Positions 43,560 through 57,985 of a DNA stretch of 64,000 nt are shown in pieces. Origin of the DNA: Malus domestica (Eukaryota > Streptophyta > Magnoliopsida > Rosales > Rosaceae); NCBI RefSeq assembly GCF_042453785.1, contig NC_091677.1, forward strand, positions 33,587,001-33,651,000. The letters run 5' to 3'. Under the pieces are notes generated by a model. The model searched no databases. It saw nothing but the letters and a program-made list of their open reading frames with translations, and was not told the origin of the DNA. The position numbers were made by a program, and so were the translations under genes. Position 1 is the first letter of the stretch. Every line of letters starts with the position of its first letter.

Positions 43560-43568
43560 GTTTGAGAG

Positions 43569-44640
43569 ATAATGTGACCTATTTACAAAAAAAACCTATG
43601 TCCTTATAGACAGCACAATAAATGAAAACAAAGTTTAGCCAAACGAAAACGATTTCACAAATCTCACATTTCTCATTTTTTCTAGATGGGATGCCCACTG
43701 AATGCAAAACCATAACAGAACCTGCGCTCAAATAAAATATATGGACAGTCAAATAAGCCTTTGAATTTCAACGCAACTTAAAAAAATTAGACACATAGAT
43801 TCCAATTTCATCTTTTTGTACGCATTTTTTTGTTGCAACATTCTTGGGTACCAAACACCACCAAAACTGATAAGTGTGTGATACAACCATTTTTTCACAG
43901 ACATGAATAATCTACCTGGTTACAAAAGCTGTGCAACTTGCTGCAGTGAAAACGTGGGGAGCATATAATTTTAAGCGCACATGGTATCAGTAACACTTGA
44001 TTATTAATTTTAAGGCTTGAAGCAAGGCTGAGGTGTCACAGTGGTTCTGAATTAGTACAGGGGTTAGAGTGCAGGAAGGTCGGTTTTCGAAGGAACAGGC
44101 TAAATAGAGGTGGCTCACTGTCGGGTACCACTTAGTGAAAATCATGGGTTAGCAGATGATTTTTGTATTTTTCAAGGCTGTTTCCTGCGAGTTTAAGGTT
44201 TTGGGATACAAAAATGATCTTATCCTGCGCCAGCATGTCTATAATATGATGACTGTTCAGAGCTACCGGACACTAAAGGAGAATTTATTCTATTTCGTTG
44301 TTATCTTTTATTGGTTGATCTCTGTCTCCGTCTTTCGGTTAGCATTTTGTCTTCTAGATTATTAATGGGATGTTCCTAACAAATTTTATGTAGCCAGCAG
44401 ACAACTATCCAAGTTTGTTTTCCCAAAACTCTATATTTGGGAGGTATGTTTACTTATTTAAGTATACTGCAGTGGGATTGTCAATTTTCAGCAGTTTTCA
44501 ATGTTACCCAAGCAACTTCGAATAAAAGTCCATGAGTATCAACCAAAGACACTTCCATCCATATGTATATTAGAGTCAATTCAAGAGGTTGTAGATTGAG
44601 CCATGAAGTATAAAGATAAATTGAAAGACTTTTAAATGAC
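43569..44640. other. Non-coding stretch, nothing recognised
   Basis: AT-rich sequence without a plausible exon. The missing last exon of POP1 was looked for here and not seen. Confidence 0.45.
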
Positions 44641-44689
44641 TAAGCAACTTAATATAACAGTTAGATGTAAAACAGGGGCAAAAGGAAAT

Positions 44690-45159
44690 GACCATGGTTT
44701 GGGTAATTTGTTTAACAAACCATGTTCATTGCACTCAAACGATCCGAAAGTTTTCTTGACAGCTTTATGGCAGGACGGGCACGACTTGTACCACCAACCC
44801 CTAGTCAAATCAAATCCAACGACAGTTGCTTCGCATGCAAAACTTGCATTCTGTTATGGAATCACATGGCTTTTAAATAATGAAATACATTTAATCATTA
44901 CCTTGTAAACATGGAATATAAATGAACAAAGAAAAAAGCAAGAGATAGCCAAGGAAGAAGCACCACTAAAATTTTATTATTAAAAAGATGTGATTTTTGT
45001 TAACAGATTGGTGATAAAAGACTAACCTTGTGTAAAGCAAGATCAAGTAGAAGCAACTCATCAATCGTTTTGGATTCAAAATTAGGACTGACAACACTGT
45101 TTGCATACATCTCAGCTGAGATGCGCAGGACTCGAACATGTGATCTTAGATGTTCAAAC
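44690..45159 (-). pseudogene. RPA1-like (replication factor A C-terminal, OB-fold) exon fragments
   Basis: Two minus-strand exons. 45027-45159 gives LRSHVRVLRISAEMYANSVV then KTIDELLLLDLALHK. About 44690-44842 gives FACEATVVGFDLTRGWWYKS then CPSCHKAV and FECNEHGLLNKLP. The second is the zinc-ribbon OB fold of replication protein A large-subunit-like proteins (C-x-E...GWWYKSCPSC). Upstream OB folds and the remaining C-terminus are missing. Such RPA-like genes are common passengers of plant Helitrons, but no Helitron ends were identified here. Confidence 0.55.
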
Positions 45160-45469
45160 CTGTGTCGTGCATGTTTAGGATGAGAAAGATCAATCGAATA
45201 AATATAAACGGCAAAGTTATTAAAAGAGGGTTGTCGATTTACTTTTGTTTGTATTGGGTGAGTTGTGGAATGTTCGAATTGAAAACACAATTGAGATGCA
45301 CCGAGAGAAACGAATGATCTAGAATCACAACCGACCTAACAATAAGAAAGCATACAACACAAAACAATAACAGGCAGCCAAAACAGTTTTGATTCATCCA
45401 AGAACATGCTAAGAGGATTAAATAAATCATCAAAGATTGCAACAATGAGAAAGTCGGTGGATGAAAGTT

Positions 45470-45860
45470 TGCATTTGCTAGACCTGTTGAGGCACTTGCC
45501 TAGACCGCCTGACTCGTTCAAACCTGTCTAGATTGTGACTCATTTAGACAGAAAATAGATAACTTTTATTTTGCATTATTTTTTTTAATAAATTGTAAGA
45601 GAATTGTTGAATATTTAAATGAACACACATTATATGCTTATTCCCCATGTTTTCATTATGTTTCAATACTTCATAATAGATATGGCATTCTATTTTGTAA
45701 TTTATAATGTAATTATATATATTTTAAGTATAAATAGATACTTATTTATACGAAATATAATAAATTTACTTAAATCCGCCTAGTCAGCCTAAGCTCCACC
45801 TAGACGCTAGGCCCCAGCTCACCGCCCGACTAGCGCCTAGTGTTTTTTAGAACCTTGTCA
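45470..45860. repeat. Decayed repeat with CTAGGCG-rich ends
   Basis: The left end (about 45480-45550) and right end (about 45775-45855) share CTAGAC/CGCCTAG/GGCGCTAG-type words in opposite orientation around an AT-rich core. It looks like an old terminal-inverted-repeat element; exact ends are uncertain. Confidence 0.4.
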
Positions 45861-45861
45861 A

Positions 45862-46040
45862 GAACTAAGTTAGATTAGCTTAAACTAGACTATACTGGAC
45901 TAATTTAGTGTAGTGTTTGATGTGGTGTTGGACTAATAACTATATGACAAAAATTAATATACCTTTTAATTTACAAATTGCAACATTTTTTTCATGGGAA
46001 GTGTTTCCGCTCATCATTTTTGTCCTCATGCGCATCCTTT
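45862..46040. repeat. Dispersed repeat, copy 1 (copy 2 at about 52875-53080)
   Basis: Shares with the second copy the order TTAGTGTAGTGTTT, TGTGGTGTTGGACTAATRAC, ATATACCTTTTAATTTA, GCAACATTTTTTTCATG and AGTGTTTCC. Copy 2 is longer at its left end. Probably a MITE; no transposase. Confidence 0.6.
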
Positions 46041-46216
46041 TTTGTTTATCCCTTGATTCTTCTTTAATCCTTTGATTTATTCAACTCATATTTAAATGAT
46101 TTCTATAACTCGAATGAACTAAAGTCTATAACGAAGAACTAATTACAGCAGAGCTTGTCAATGCTATCTTTCGCTTTATTTACTCTTCATACTTTGAATT
46201 TATGTTATTGGACCAG

Positions 46217-47056
46217 ATGAAAGTAGAAGGTCATTGTTGGACTGGGAAAAGCGCAATGAGATTATTGTTGGAATCGCTCGGTCTTATACCTTCATCAAGA
46301 ATCATGATTGAGGGATCTAAAAGCTAGTACTGTTCTATTGGATTCAACAATGAACCCCAAGATCTCAGATTTTTTACTGCGGAAAATGTTTGGGGAAGAC
46401 TAAATCCAAGCAAACACAAACAAAGTGGTCGGAACATAGTAAGTGTTTCAGTATTTCACGGAGTATATACAGCTAGAAACATACAACGATTAGCAAACAA
46501 TTAACATGCTCAATATTTTATATCATGTTGTGTAACTGCGGATACATGTCACCAGAATATGCAATGGAAGGGTTTAGTTAACAAAATCGGATGTTTTTAG
46601 CTTTGGTGTCATACTGCTAGAGATCGTTAGTGGCAAAATGAACAATAATTGTGATATTGAGTGTCCGTCCCTAAATTTAATTGGACAAGTAGGTAATTCT
46701 TTAACTTCTAAAATATGTATGCAATGATATACCAATTTTTACTTCGGAATGTGTGTGCTAAAATGATCCTAATTGCATCAGATTTGGGATATGTGGATGG
46801 TCAAGCATTAGGCATAGTTGATCCATCTTTGTATCAGTCATATCCTGCACACGAGGTTTCAAGATGCATTCAGATCGGGCTACTTTGCATGCAAGAAAGT
46901 GCATCGGATAGGCCAACCATGTCGGAAGTTATTTTCATGTTGAGTAATGAAACAACTCTTCCCTCTCCCCAGAAACCGGCATTTATATTACAATCCAGAA
47001 ATCCAAACTCAGCAGCATCGCAAGGAGAAATTTGTTCACTAAATAGTTACCGATAA
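46217..47056 (+). pseudogene. S-domain receptor-like kinase, C-terminal kinase remnant
   Basis: Three exons of a G-type lectin receptor kinase: 46217-46438 (LLDWEKRNEIIVGIARS, then the HRDLK/DFG region broken by stops and shifts), about 46541-46688 ([29 protein letters not shown]) and 46782-47056 (DGQALGIVDPSLYQSYPAHE, SDRPTMSEVIFMLSNE, then the C-terminal tail and stop). The acceptor before the second exon reads TGCG instead of TGCAG. Ectodomain, membrane span and kinase N-lobe are absent. It is a relative of the gene at 48632-52163 in the same orientation, i.e. part of a small tandem cluster. Confidence 0.85.
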
Positions 47057-47389
47057 CCATGACTGAAGTGCGCTAATGACTTAGGGTTGTATATCATATT
47101 CAAAGAAAATTTCTTACAACTGTCTTTTGTAATGTCATGTCTTACCAAGCTCAAGCGAAAAATGCTCTTGGTTGTAATTTAGGGTAGAATATTGCTTCCC
47201 AGGATATCGGTTAATAACCAAAAAAGACTACCCCAGTTACTCTGTTTCCCCCGTCTTGGTACAGAGTATTCACGAATGGTCTACGGAAATTAACCATACT
47301 AAGAATAATAGTCAACTAAGTAATGAGCATGACGAGTGGTGATGAAGATAATTAGGGGATTTAACACTTTGAAGTAACATTTATCAACT

Positions 47390-47565
47390 AGGGTGAATCG
47401 TACCATGTCAACCAAGCTCTGAGATGCATCCAAATTGCCCAGCTTATGTGTGCAAGAGTATGCCACTGACCGGCCAACGATGCATGTCGGCGGTTTTTTT
47501 CATGCTAGGTGATGCAGAAGTAGCTCCTTCACCAAAACAACGAGCATTTTTATTGAAGAGGAGTT
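47390..47565 (+). pseudogene. Fragment of a second S-domain receptor-kinase last exon
   Basis: Closely follows 51908-52080 of the downstream kinase gene: GAATCGTACCATGTCAACSA, GAGATGCATCCAAATTGCCC, GACCGGCCAACSATG, CATGCTAGGT. Frameshifts and small insertions are present. Only the last exon is represented, and it is closer to the gene at 48632 than to the remnant at 46217. Confidence 0.8.
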
Positions 47566-48631
47566 ATAATAGGGGAGGGTTCAAAACTATTACAAGAACT
47601 TAGGAGAGGGGGTAGTTTCGAACCTAAGGCGCATGGGTGAAAATCCAACATTCTATTCATTAGGATATTGGACCACATGTAAAGTCTCCATCACCTAGTA
47701 CTGAAGAAGAAAATTCTTTAAAGATGTGACATGTAGTAGCATAGAACCTCGCTAAAGTTAAAAACTTTTTAAGATATTTTGAGTGCTTTGATGTAATTAT
47801 TTGTTACGATTGCGAATTTGCTAGGTAATTGAAGAGAAATTATACTAGCCTAGTTAGCTAATTAATTCTGTCAATTGTACGGTGGAAACTTGATCGCTAA
47901 CAGACATTGACATCAATTAGTGCTGAAGAATGAGAGGTTTGTGGTAATCAAACTTCAGCATAGCATGGGAAGCAGATAAGATTTTTTGTCTAGGTTTGGA
48001 CTGCTGGGATTCATACAGGAGAAAAGATGTTGACCTCTGATTCTTTGCATGCCAAATAAAAAATCCTAGGACTTTTCAAATTGGTTTATCTTTATTTAAT
48101 TTTATCACAGATTACCTTTATTATAGTGTCCACTACTAATCACACCTAGCATCTTACCACCTAGGAGCACATTATATGTTGGACTTTATCACAATAATAA
48201 AAAGTATAACTATTCATTATATATTGTATTCTATTTTACAATTTTTCCATGTGAGAGTTTTTTGGTTCGCTAAATGCGTACTTGGCTCCTTTCGGAGCCA
48301 ATTTAGCTCTACCATTCTTTCGCGTGCACAGAAACGTTAATAAGAATTGTCTTTATCAATCGACTGGATACAACTGGGGTGTGATCAGAATGAATGAAGT
48401 GGAGCTTTCTAGATAGGATCAGTTTGACGGAATTCGTGTCTTATCGATATGTGCGACTGGAAGTTGTGGGTGAGTTGACCGTCGCATCAACGACTGGAGC
48501 TCGCTCATGCGCTGTTAGCATTACTCAATCTCCAAGATAAAAAAAATCCAACCTTTCTGGCTTTTTGTTTCTGCTTGCCATTAAAAGAAGCAACCTTTTT
48601 AGCACGTAAACTCCTCAATGAGAAACTAACC
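47566..48631. other. Upstream region of the receptor-kinase gene
   Basis: No gene seen. Contains the promoter of the gene at 48632, with no unambiguous TATA box assigned. Confidence 0.45.
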
Positions 48632-52163
<3,532 letters not shown>

Positions 52164-53097
52164 AGAAAGGCCTAGGATTATCCGACATGTTCCACAATAT
52201 ATATATGTACTTGTAGCCGCTTGCAAAAGACAATATACTGACCACATACAATTTGTTACTGTGTGAAGCAAGGGTGAACGAAACCATGCCTTGAAAATGA
52301 AGATTATCCATGAAAAGTGAAGCTTGTTGATGTTAGAACTCATAAAAAAAATACAATAAAGGTATAAAAATACGCCATTTCCTGTGGCGTTTGGTTGCTG
52401 CATGCATGCATTAACACAAAAGCTTGGACTTTTTTCAAATTTGGCGGACCATTTTTGATGCAGGACAAAAAACAAAGGACCGAGAAATAGAAAGAACGAA
52501 GGATGGATACCTGGGAATCACTCAACCAGGGACAACGGAAATCACTCACGTTGCTAATCGTGGATTCACTCGACACGACCAAGTCTCACACTTGATTTTA
52601 GAAGGAGAAACAACACACTTCGATTGCACTAAGCAAATGATTATTTTAATTCATTCAAGTCTAGCCCCAAAGGCTTTTGATACATCAATATTTAAAGGAA
52701 CTCAAGATAAAGGAACATAAATATACTACAACTTCCTAAGAAACTCTCTAAAAATGACTTAACAAGTTCCTATGTCATTAAAATACACAGCCTTATTATT
52801 CCAATGCATACTAGTGGTCTTCAAATTGTTTTCTTCAAGGTCCGCCTCCCGCATCATTTTTGGGTGCGTTTGTTGCCTTGGACTATCTCGGACTAAACTA
52901 GATTCAGCGACTAAGCTAGACTAGCTTAGACTAGACTAAGCTGGATTAATGTAGTGTAGCGTTTGGTGTGGTGTTGGACTAATGACTAAAATAAAGAAAA
53001 ATAATATACCTTTTAATTTAGAAATAGCAACATTTTTTCATGAGAAGTGTTTCCACTCACCATTTTTCTCCTTATGAGCAAAAGTAAAGCTTTCCAA
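52164..53097. other. Downstream flank of the kinase gene with repeat copy 2
   Basis: 3' flank without genes. From about 52875 to 53080 lies the second copy of the dispersed repeat seen at 45862. The short frame at 52424-52720 has no recognisable domain and is not called. Confidence 0.5.
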
Positions 53098-53265
53098 TGT
53101 TGATGCACAAAACCAGCGAGACTTTGGGACAACGTAAAGTGTCAAGTTTGTAACATTCGCTAGGTTGCTCCGATCACCTAGTGAGGATAATATCTAAAGA
53201 GATAGAGATAGGGAATGAAACATAAGATGTACATGGTTTACCCTAAGTTTGGCTACATCAACGAA
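53098..53265 (-). mobile_element. Truncated LTR fragment of the TGTTGATGC family
   Basis: Begins TGTTGATGCACAAAACC like 31642 and 54168, contains the shared ACATGGTTTACCC / GGCTACATC block, and breaks off at the junction with the next repeat. Confidence 0.65.
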
Positions 53266-54167
53266 GTAGATGACACGCCCCAACCCCAATATCCCCACAT
53301 ACCAGGGTAGGCACGTGATGGCCGACACCCGAGGGTGACGAAGCCATTTTAAACATGCACACAAATAGAAGATGGGCAATTGGAACAAAATATGCCTTTG
53401 CAAGAACATGTTCAGAGCATACAACTACTAAGAATAATATGAAAGAATTACTAAGAAAAGATACGAACAAGGAAATGATACCTATACTAAGACTCGAGGA
53501 TAATTATGCTGTAAAGTCTTGACGCTGGGATCGTATGCCTCGATTCTAACTCCTGAGAGAGCACAAAAACTAAAAAGGTGAGTGGACCAAAGTTTATAAT
53601 AATAATACTAATAATAGGAAAACATTTTATTTCTGAACATAATAACCCCCTGTTTTGAAAACACATATATAATACTACATATAGGTTTTATGAAAAACCC
53701 TAGCATGCCATGTAAAACATTCGTAAAACATGTATGTAAAACCAGTGCTCAGAAATGGTAATAATGCCCAAAGGCAAATTCGTAAATCTCATCAATGAGG
53801 TACTCAACTAGGGGTATCATAGTCGCCTGAAGGCAGTACCTATCCATCACCCGAAGGTGAAGCTGTACGATACTGGGTTACGCCAGTGAACAAATATGGT
53901 AGGCCCCATCACCCGAAGGTGAAGCTGTACGACTTCGGGTTATGCCAGAGAAGAAATATATAACATCACACACTGACACTGTTTTCAGTAGTGAAGCTAG
54001 GGGTATGGCATAAATATCATCAACTTCGTTATCTGCCCGAAGGCAATACATGTCCATCACCCGAAGGTGAAGCTGTACAACACTGGGTTACGCTAGTGAA
54101 GAAATATAGTAAACCTTATCATACGAAAGTGAACAACATTGTCCAAATCATAAACAATATTTATATG
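53266..54167. repeat. Unclassified dispersed repeat with internal 60-bp-scale repeats
   Basis: Begins ACACGCCCCAACCCC. The motif CATCACCCGAAGGTGAAGCT occurs three times (about 53847, 53909 and 54056), each followed by GTACRACnnnGGGTTAYGC. Interrupted copies with CCGAAGGCA lie between. Probably part of another LTR element; no coding potential. Confidence 0.55.
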
Positions 54168-54516
54168 TGTTGATGCACAAAACCGGAGGTCTTGGAACAA
54201 CGTAAATCCAACCGTGAATCTGCAAGAAATGTAAATAACACAAGATGTATCATGGTTCACCCCAAGGTTTGGGCTACGTCCACACTGATATTGTATTTCT
54301 AAGATGAGAGGGAGAAAACCTTTGTAATATAAGAGGGGATGTGAGGAGGTTTAGGGAAATGGCCTCCCCTAATTGTGAGGGTGAGGAGTCATTTTATAGA
54401 ATAAGGGCTCATCACTTATTACATATTTGCATCTTCCTTTATTACATAATTACGTTTAGGTCCCCCGAGTATTTGTACGAGATTTAAATACGGAGGCCCT
54501 AAGTATGGTATCAATA
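54168..54516 (-). mobile_element. LTR of the TGTTGATGC family
   Basis: Starts TGTTGATGCACAAAACCGGA and ends near GTATGGTATCAATA. It shares the order of motifs with the solo LTR at 31642-32033 (TGTATCRTGGTTCACC, GGGCTACGTC, GAGGGTGAGG.GTCATTTTATA, GAATAAGGGCTC). Confidence 0.7.
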
Positions 54517-54577
54517 GCTTGGATCTTGTAAGTCCCCAACCGAGGAGCTTCCCTCACTCGGGAACTTAAGGGAGCAC
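54517..54577 (+). mobile_element. Remnant of LARD internal 3' end
   Basis: CCAACCGAGGAGCTTCCCT and CTCGGGAACTTA...GGGAGCAC match 62694-62736, the bases directly before the 3' LTR. Here they precede the LTR at 54578, so the LTR at 54578 may be shared between two elements in tandem (LTR-internal-LTR-internal-LTR). Confidence 0.65.
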
Positions 54578-55050
54578 TGTTTGTACCATACTTGACCAAT
54601 CTCGAAACTACTGAGCACCGGTCAACGTTATACCGTCAAGGACCCAAAAGAGTTTCCCTCAAACCAGGAGGCCAATCACAGAGCGACATGTGTTGACATC
54701 AGAAGCCAATCACAACACGACACGTGTCAATGTAAGAATGAAACTAGAAACTCTCTTCTATAAATAGAGATCATTCTCTCACAATATTTCCTAATGTCAT
54801 TTGTACTAAATCATTTACTAGTACTCACTAAAGGAGAGCTTGAACCTATGTACTTATGTAAACCCTTCACAATTAATAAGAACTCCATGGACGTAGCCAA
54901 TCTGGGTGAACCACGTACATCTTGTGTTTGCTTCCCTGTCCCTATCCATTTACTTACTTATTCACACTAGTGACCGGAGCAATCTAGCGAAGGTCACAAA
55001 CTTAACACTTTCTGTTGTACCAAAGTCTTCACTGATTTTGTGTATCAACA
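54578..55050 (+). repeat. 5' LTR of the LARD-like element
   Basis: 473 bp, TGTTTGTACC...GTATCAACA. TATAAATAG at 54759-54767 is the probable promoter. Upstream of it are two copies of a unit containing CCAATCACA and an ACGTG/ATGTG core. Confidence 0.82.
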
Positions 55051-55074
55051 TTTGGCGCCGTCTGTGGGAACGAC
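55051..55074 (+). promoter_or_regulatory. Primer-binding site of the LARD-like element
   Basis: TTTGGCGCCGTCTGTGGGAA directly follows the LTR. TGGCGCC-type sites are common in plant gypsy-class elements; the tRNA is not assigned. Confidence 0.75.
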
Positions 55075-55156
55075 ACTTATTCCCACTCTCTTTATCTTTG
55101 CCAAGCTGGTTTCCACCATTCGTACACTCTCTTTTAACCTGGCATCCCTCTCTAAC

Positions 55157-55361
55157 ATGGAGAGCGAAGGAAGCCACAACACACAGAATGACACTCCTCT
55201 TGCACCTAGTGCGGAGCAACGAAATAATGAATGAAAGAGGGTTGCTCTTCAAGCTAAAGTCGATGAGCTAGAAGCTCAGAACAACAAGATAGCAATGAAG
55301 AATATGGTCCTCCAGGAGCAGTACGAGAAGCTCTTTGAGACGCTCCACGAAACTAGGTGAT
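55157..55361 (+). pseudogene. Short Gag-leader-like ORF of the LARD element
   Basis: MESEGSHNTQNDTPLAPSAE, then a stop at 55232-55234, and in the same frame a heptad-patterned helix (ALQAKVDELEAQNNKIAMKN, QEQYEKLFETLHETR) to a second stop. It looks like the N-terminus of a retroelement Gag cut short. I recall similar leaders in Rosaceae retroelements but cannot verify. Confidence 0.45.
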
Positions 55362-55780
55362 GAAATGTACAACCCGTACTCTAATATCATTTGGCAACTT
55401 GTCATTCATGTCACCAACCAGGTGAAGAAGGAACTCATCCTCGTGCCACCAACCAGGTGATGAAATGTGATGAAAGGTGATGAAGGAACTCACCTTCGTA
55501 CCACCAACCAAGTGATGAAAGCAACTCACCATTCATTCCACCTATCAAAAGATGAGTGGTACAACTTGTACATGTGAACTCCTAGCATTCACAAATTATC
55601 AAAAACCCTCAAGCTTAACAACTCAACTAGGGGAGCACTTATGCCCAACAAAAGTTATAGTCACCAACAAAGTCTTATTGCAAGCCAACAACAACTTCAG
55701 TGCATGGCATACGAAGATCAAGTTATTCAGCCTTCTTGCATCTGCTTCAAACATTTCCCCTCTATAACAATGCAAACACT
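55362..55780 (+). repeat. GATGAA-rich and low-complexity LARD interior
   Basis: Irregular repeats of CCAACCAGGTGATGAA and GGAACTCACC (about 55410-55555), followed by unrelated low-complexity sequence. No gene. Confidence 0.5.
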
Positions 55781-55784
55781 ACAA

Positions 55785-56700
55785 CTCGTAGAAAGCTTCA
55801 CACTCTTGATTAAGACAGTGTGAAGCAAAACCAATTTATAGTGCCAACAAGAGATTCATCAATGGAGGTCAACCACAATCTCAAAAGCTTCACACACTCT
55901 TGTTCAAGGCAGTGTGAAGTAAAACCAATTTATAATGCCAACAAGAGATTCATCAAAGGAGTTCAACCACAATTCTCAAAAGCTTCACACACTCTTGATC
56001 AAGACAGTGTGAAGCAAAACCAATTTATGGTGCCAACAAGAGCTTCATCAATGGAGGGCAACCACAATTCTCAAAAGCTTCACACACTTTTGATCAAGAC
56101 AGTGTAAAGCAAAACCAATTTATGGCGCCAACAAGAGCTTCATCAATGGAAGACAACCACAATTCTCAAAAACTTCACGCACTCTTGATCAAGACAGTAT
56201 GAAGCAAAACCAATTTATGGTGCCAACAAAAGCTTCATTAAAGGAGTTCAACCACAACTCTTAAAAGCTTTACACACTCTTGATCAAGACAGTGTGAAGC
56301 AAAACTAATTTATAGTGCCAACAAGAGCTTCATCAATGGAGGGCAACCACAATTCTCAAAAGCTTCACACACTCTTGATCAAGACAGTGTGAAGTAAAAC
56401 CAATTTATGGTGCCAACAAAAGCTTCATCAAAGGAGTTCAACCACAATTCTCAAAAGCTTCACACACTCTTGATTAAGACAGTGTGAAGCAAAACCAATT
56501 TATGGTGCCAACAAGAGCTTCATCAATGGAGGGCAACCACAATTCTCAAAAGCTTCACACACTCTTGATCAAGACAATGTGAAGCAAAACTAATTTATGG
56601 TGCCAACAAAAGCTTCATCAATAGAGGAAAACTACAAATTCTCAAAAGCTTCACACTATCTTGATCAAGATAGTGTGAAGCAAAATCAATTCATGGTACC
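55785..56700 (+). repeat. 95-bp tandem repeat, about 10 units
   Basis: The landmark CCAATTTAT recurs at 55831, 55925, 56020, 56115, 56210, 56305, 56400, 56495 and 56590, with a degenerate copy near 56686, i.e. every 95 bases. Each unit has AAAAGCTTCACACACTCTTG, AAGACAGTGTGAAGCAAAAC and GTGCCAACAAGAGCTTCATC. Each also holds the inverted pair CTTCACAC / GTGTGAAG. Units differ by a few substitutions. Confidence 0.92.
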
Positions 56701-57105
56701 CAACAAAAGCTTCAACTCCAAAGTTTCACCTACAAAGCTTCAACTCCAAAGCTTCACTTACAAAAGCTTCACCCACAATAGCTTTACGTACAAAAGCTTC
56801 ACCCATAAAAGCTTCACCCACCACAAAAGCTTCACCTACAAAAGCTTCACCTACAAAAGCTTCACCCACAAAGCTTCACCCACCACAAAAGCTTCACCTA
56901 CAAAAACTTCACCCATAAAAGCTTCACCAACAAAAGCTTCACCCACAAAAACTTCCCCCACCACAAAAGCTTCACCCACAAAAGCTTCACCAACAAAAGC
57001 TTCACTCACCATAAAAACTTCACCCACTAAAACTTCACCTACAAAAGCTTCACCTACAAAGCTTCAACATAAAAGTTTCACCTACAAAAGCTTCACATTA
57101 TCTTG
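56701..57105 (+). repeat. 15-bp AAAGCTTCACC minisatellite
   Basis: Irregular tandem units of about 15 bases (ACAAAAGCTTCACCT / ACAAAAGCTTCACCC). The Lys-Ala-Ser-Pro-Thr frame through it is a by-product of the unit length. It grades out of the 95-bp array, which carries the same AAAAGCTTCAC core. Confidence 0.88.
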
Positions 57106-57676
57106 ATCAAGATTAGGGGTGGGCAAACGGGTACATGAACCGCGGGTCGGGCGGGTAATCAAGGTTCGGGGCGGGTACAAGCTGGTTCTTAATTTTGTAA
57201 AAACAGAACGGGGCGGGCCGGGCCGGGCTTTTGAAGTTTTCGATTCGGGCCGGTTCCAAAAGTATAGGAACCGCGGGTACCTGGATCGACTCGTTTGTGA
57301 TTACAATGGACGGAGGAGATTTAAGATATCATCTCTCCATCCAATCTCAACCATTAGTTTCAACCCTAGCCAATTCCACCTCTCGAGTTCCAGAATCACT
57401 CTCATTCTCTCAGACTCTCAACTCTCCCTCGACTCCCTCTCCCTCTCCCTCTCTCTCTCCCTCTCCCTCCACTCCAACTCTCAGACTCTCACTCACAATG
57501 CTCACCGTCGTCGGGACCAACACAGCAACACCAACTCCGCCGTCACGACCACCATCAATCACCCCATCACCATCGTCGAGCTTCAACACTAAGACTCTCA
57601 CAGCGCTGTCACGACCAACACAACGGCACCATCAGAATCATGAATGAAACCAAAAGGTGCTCAATTTTTCAGAGCA

Positions 57677-57985
57677 ATGGCAGCCGAGGAAACGTCGAAG
57701 AAGATGATAGCGACGCAGGCGGAGATGGTGGAGAATCGGGTGCCAATTCCGTACAGAGACCAGTGCGCCCACTTGTTGATCCCTCTGAACAAGTGCAGGC
57801 AGACAGAGTTCTACCTCCCATGGAAGTGCGAGAACGAGCGCCACTCCTACGAGAAGTGCGAGTACGAGCTCGTCATGGAGAAGATGCTCGCGATGTAGAA
57901 GATCTGCGAGGATGAGGCTAAGTTAAACCAGGGAAAGAAGAAGGGGCAGCCGATTCCTCTCATTCCCAACACCACCAACACGTAG
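57677..57985 (+). pseudogene. Captured NDUFB7 (complex I B18 subunit) gene with one premature stop
   Basis: 102 codons, full length for the plant protein. It reads MAAEETSKKMIATQAEMVEN, then YRDQCAHLLIPLNKCRQTEF and LPWKCENERHSYEKCEYELV. The twin C-x9-C pairs (CAHLLIPLNKC, CENERHSYEKC) that form two disulphides in the intermembrane space are intact. A TAG at 57896-57898 (codon 74) lies after MEKMLAM, and the frame then continues KICEDEAKLNQGKKKG to the normal end. The N-terminal 73 codons could still be translated. It lies entirely inside a hAT element, so it is a transposed copy, not the original locus. Confidence 0.88.

Noticed and set aside
48575..48631. Earlier ATG for the receptor kinase
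   Set aside because: The 19 extra residues are charged and would bury the signal peptide that begins at 48632.
52424..52720. 98-codon frame after the kinase gene
   Set aside because: No recognisable domain, no splice partner and low-complexity context; not enough to call a gene.
56597..57106. Lys-Ala-Ser-Pro-Thr repeat protein
   Set aside because: The frame is produced by a 15-bp DNA minisatellite (multiple of three), with no start context or flanking gene structure.
57119..57592. 157-codon frame at the left end of the third hAT element
   Set aside because: Runs across the subterminal repeat array and CT-rich leader; no domain, and it overlaps element termini.
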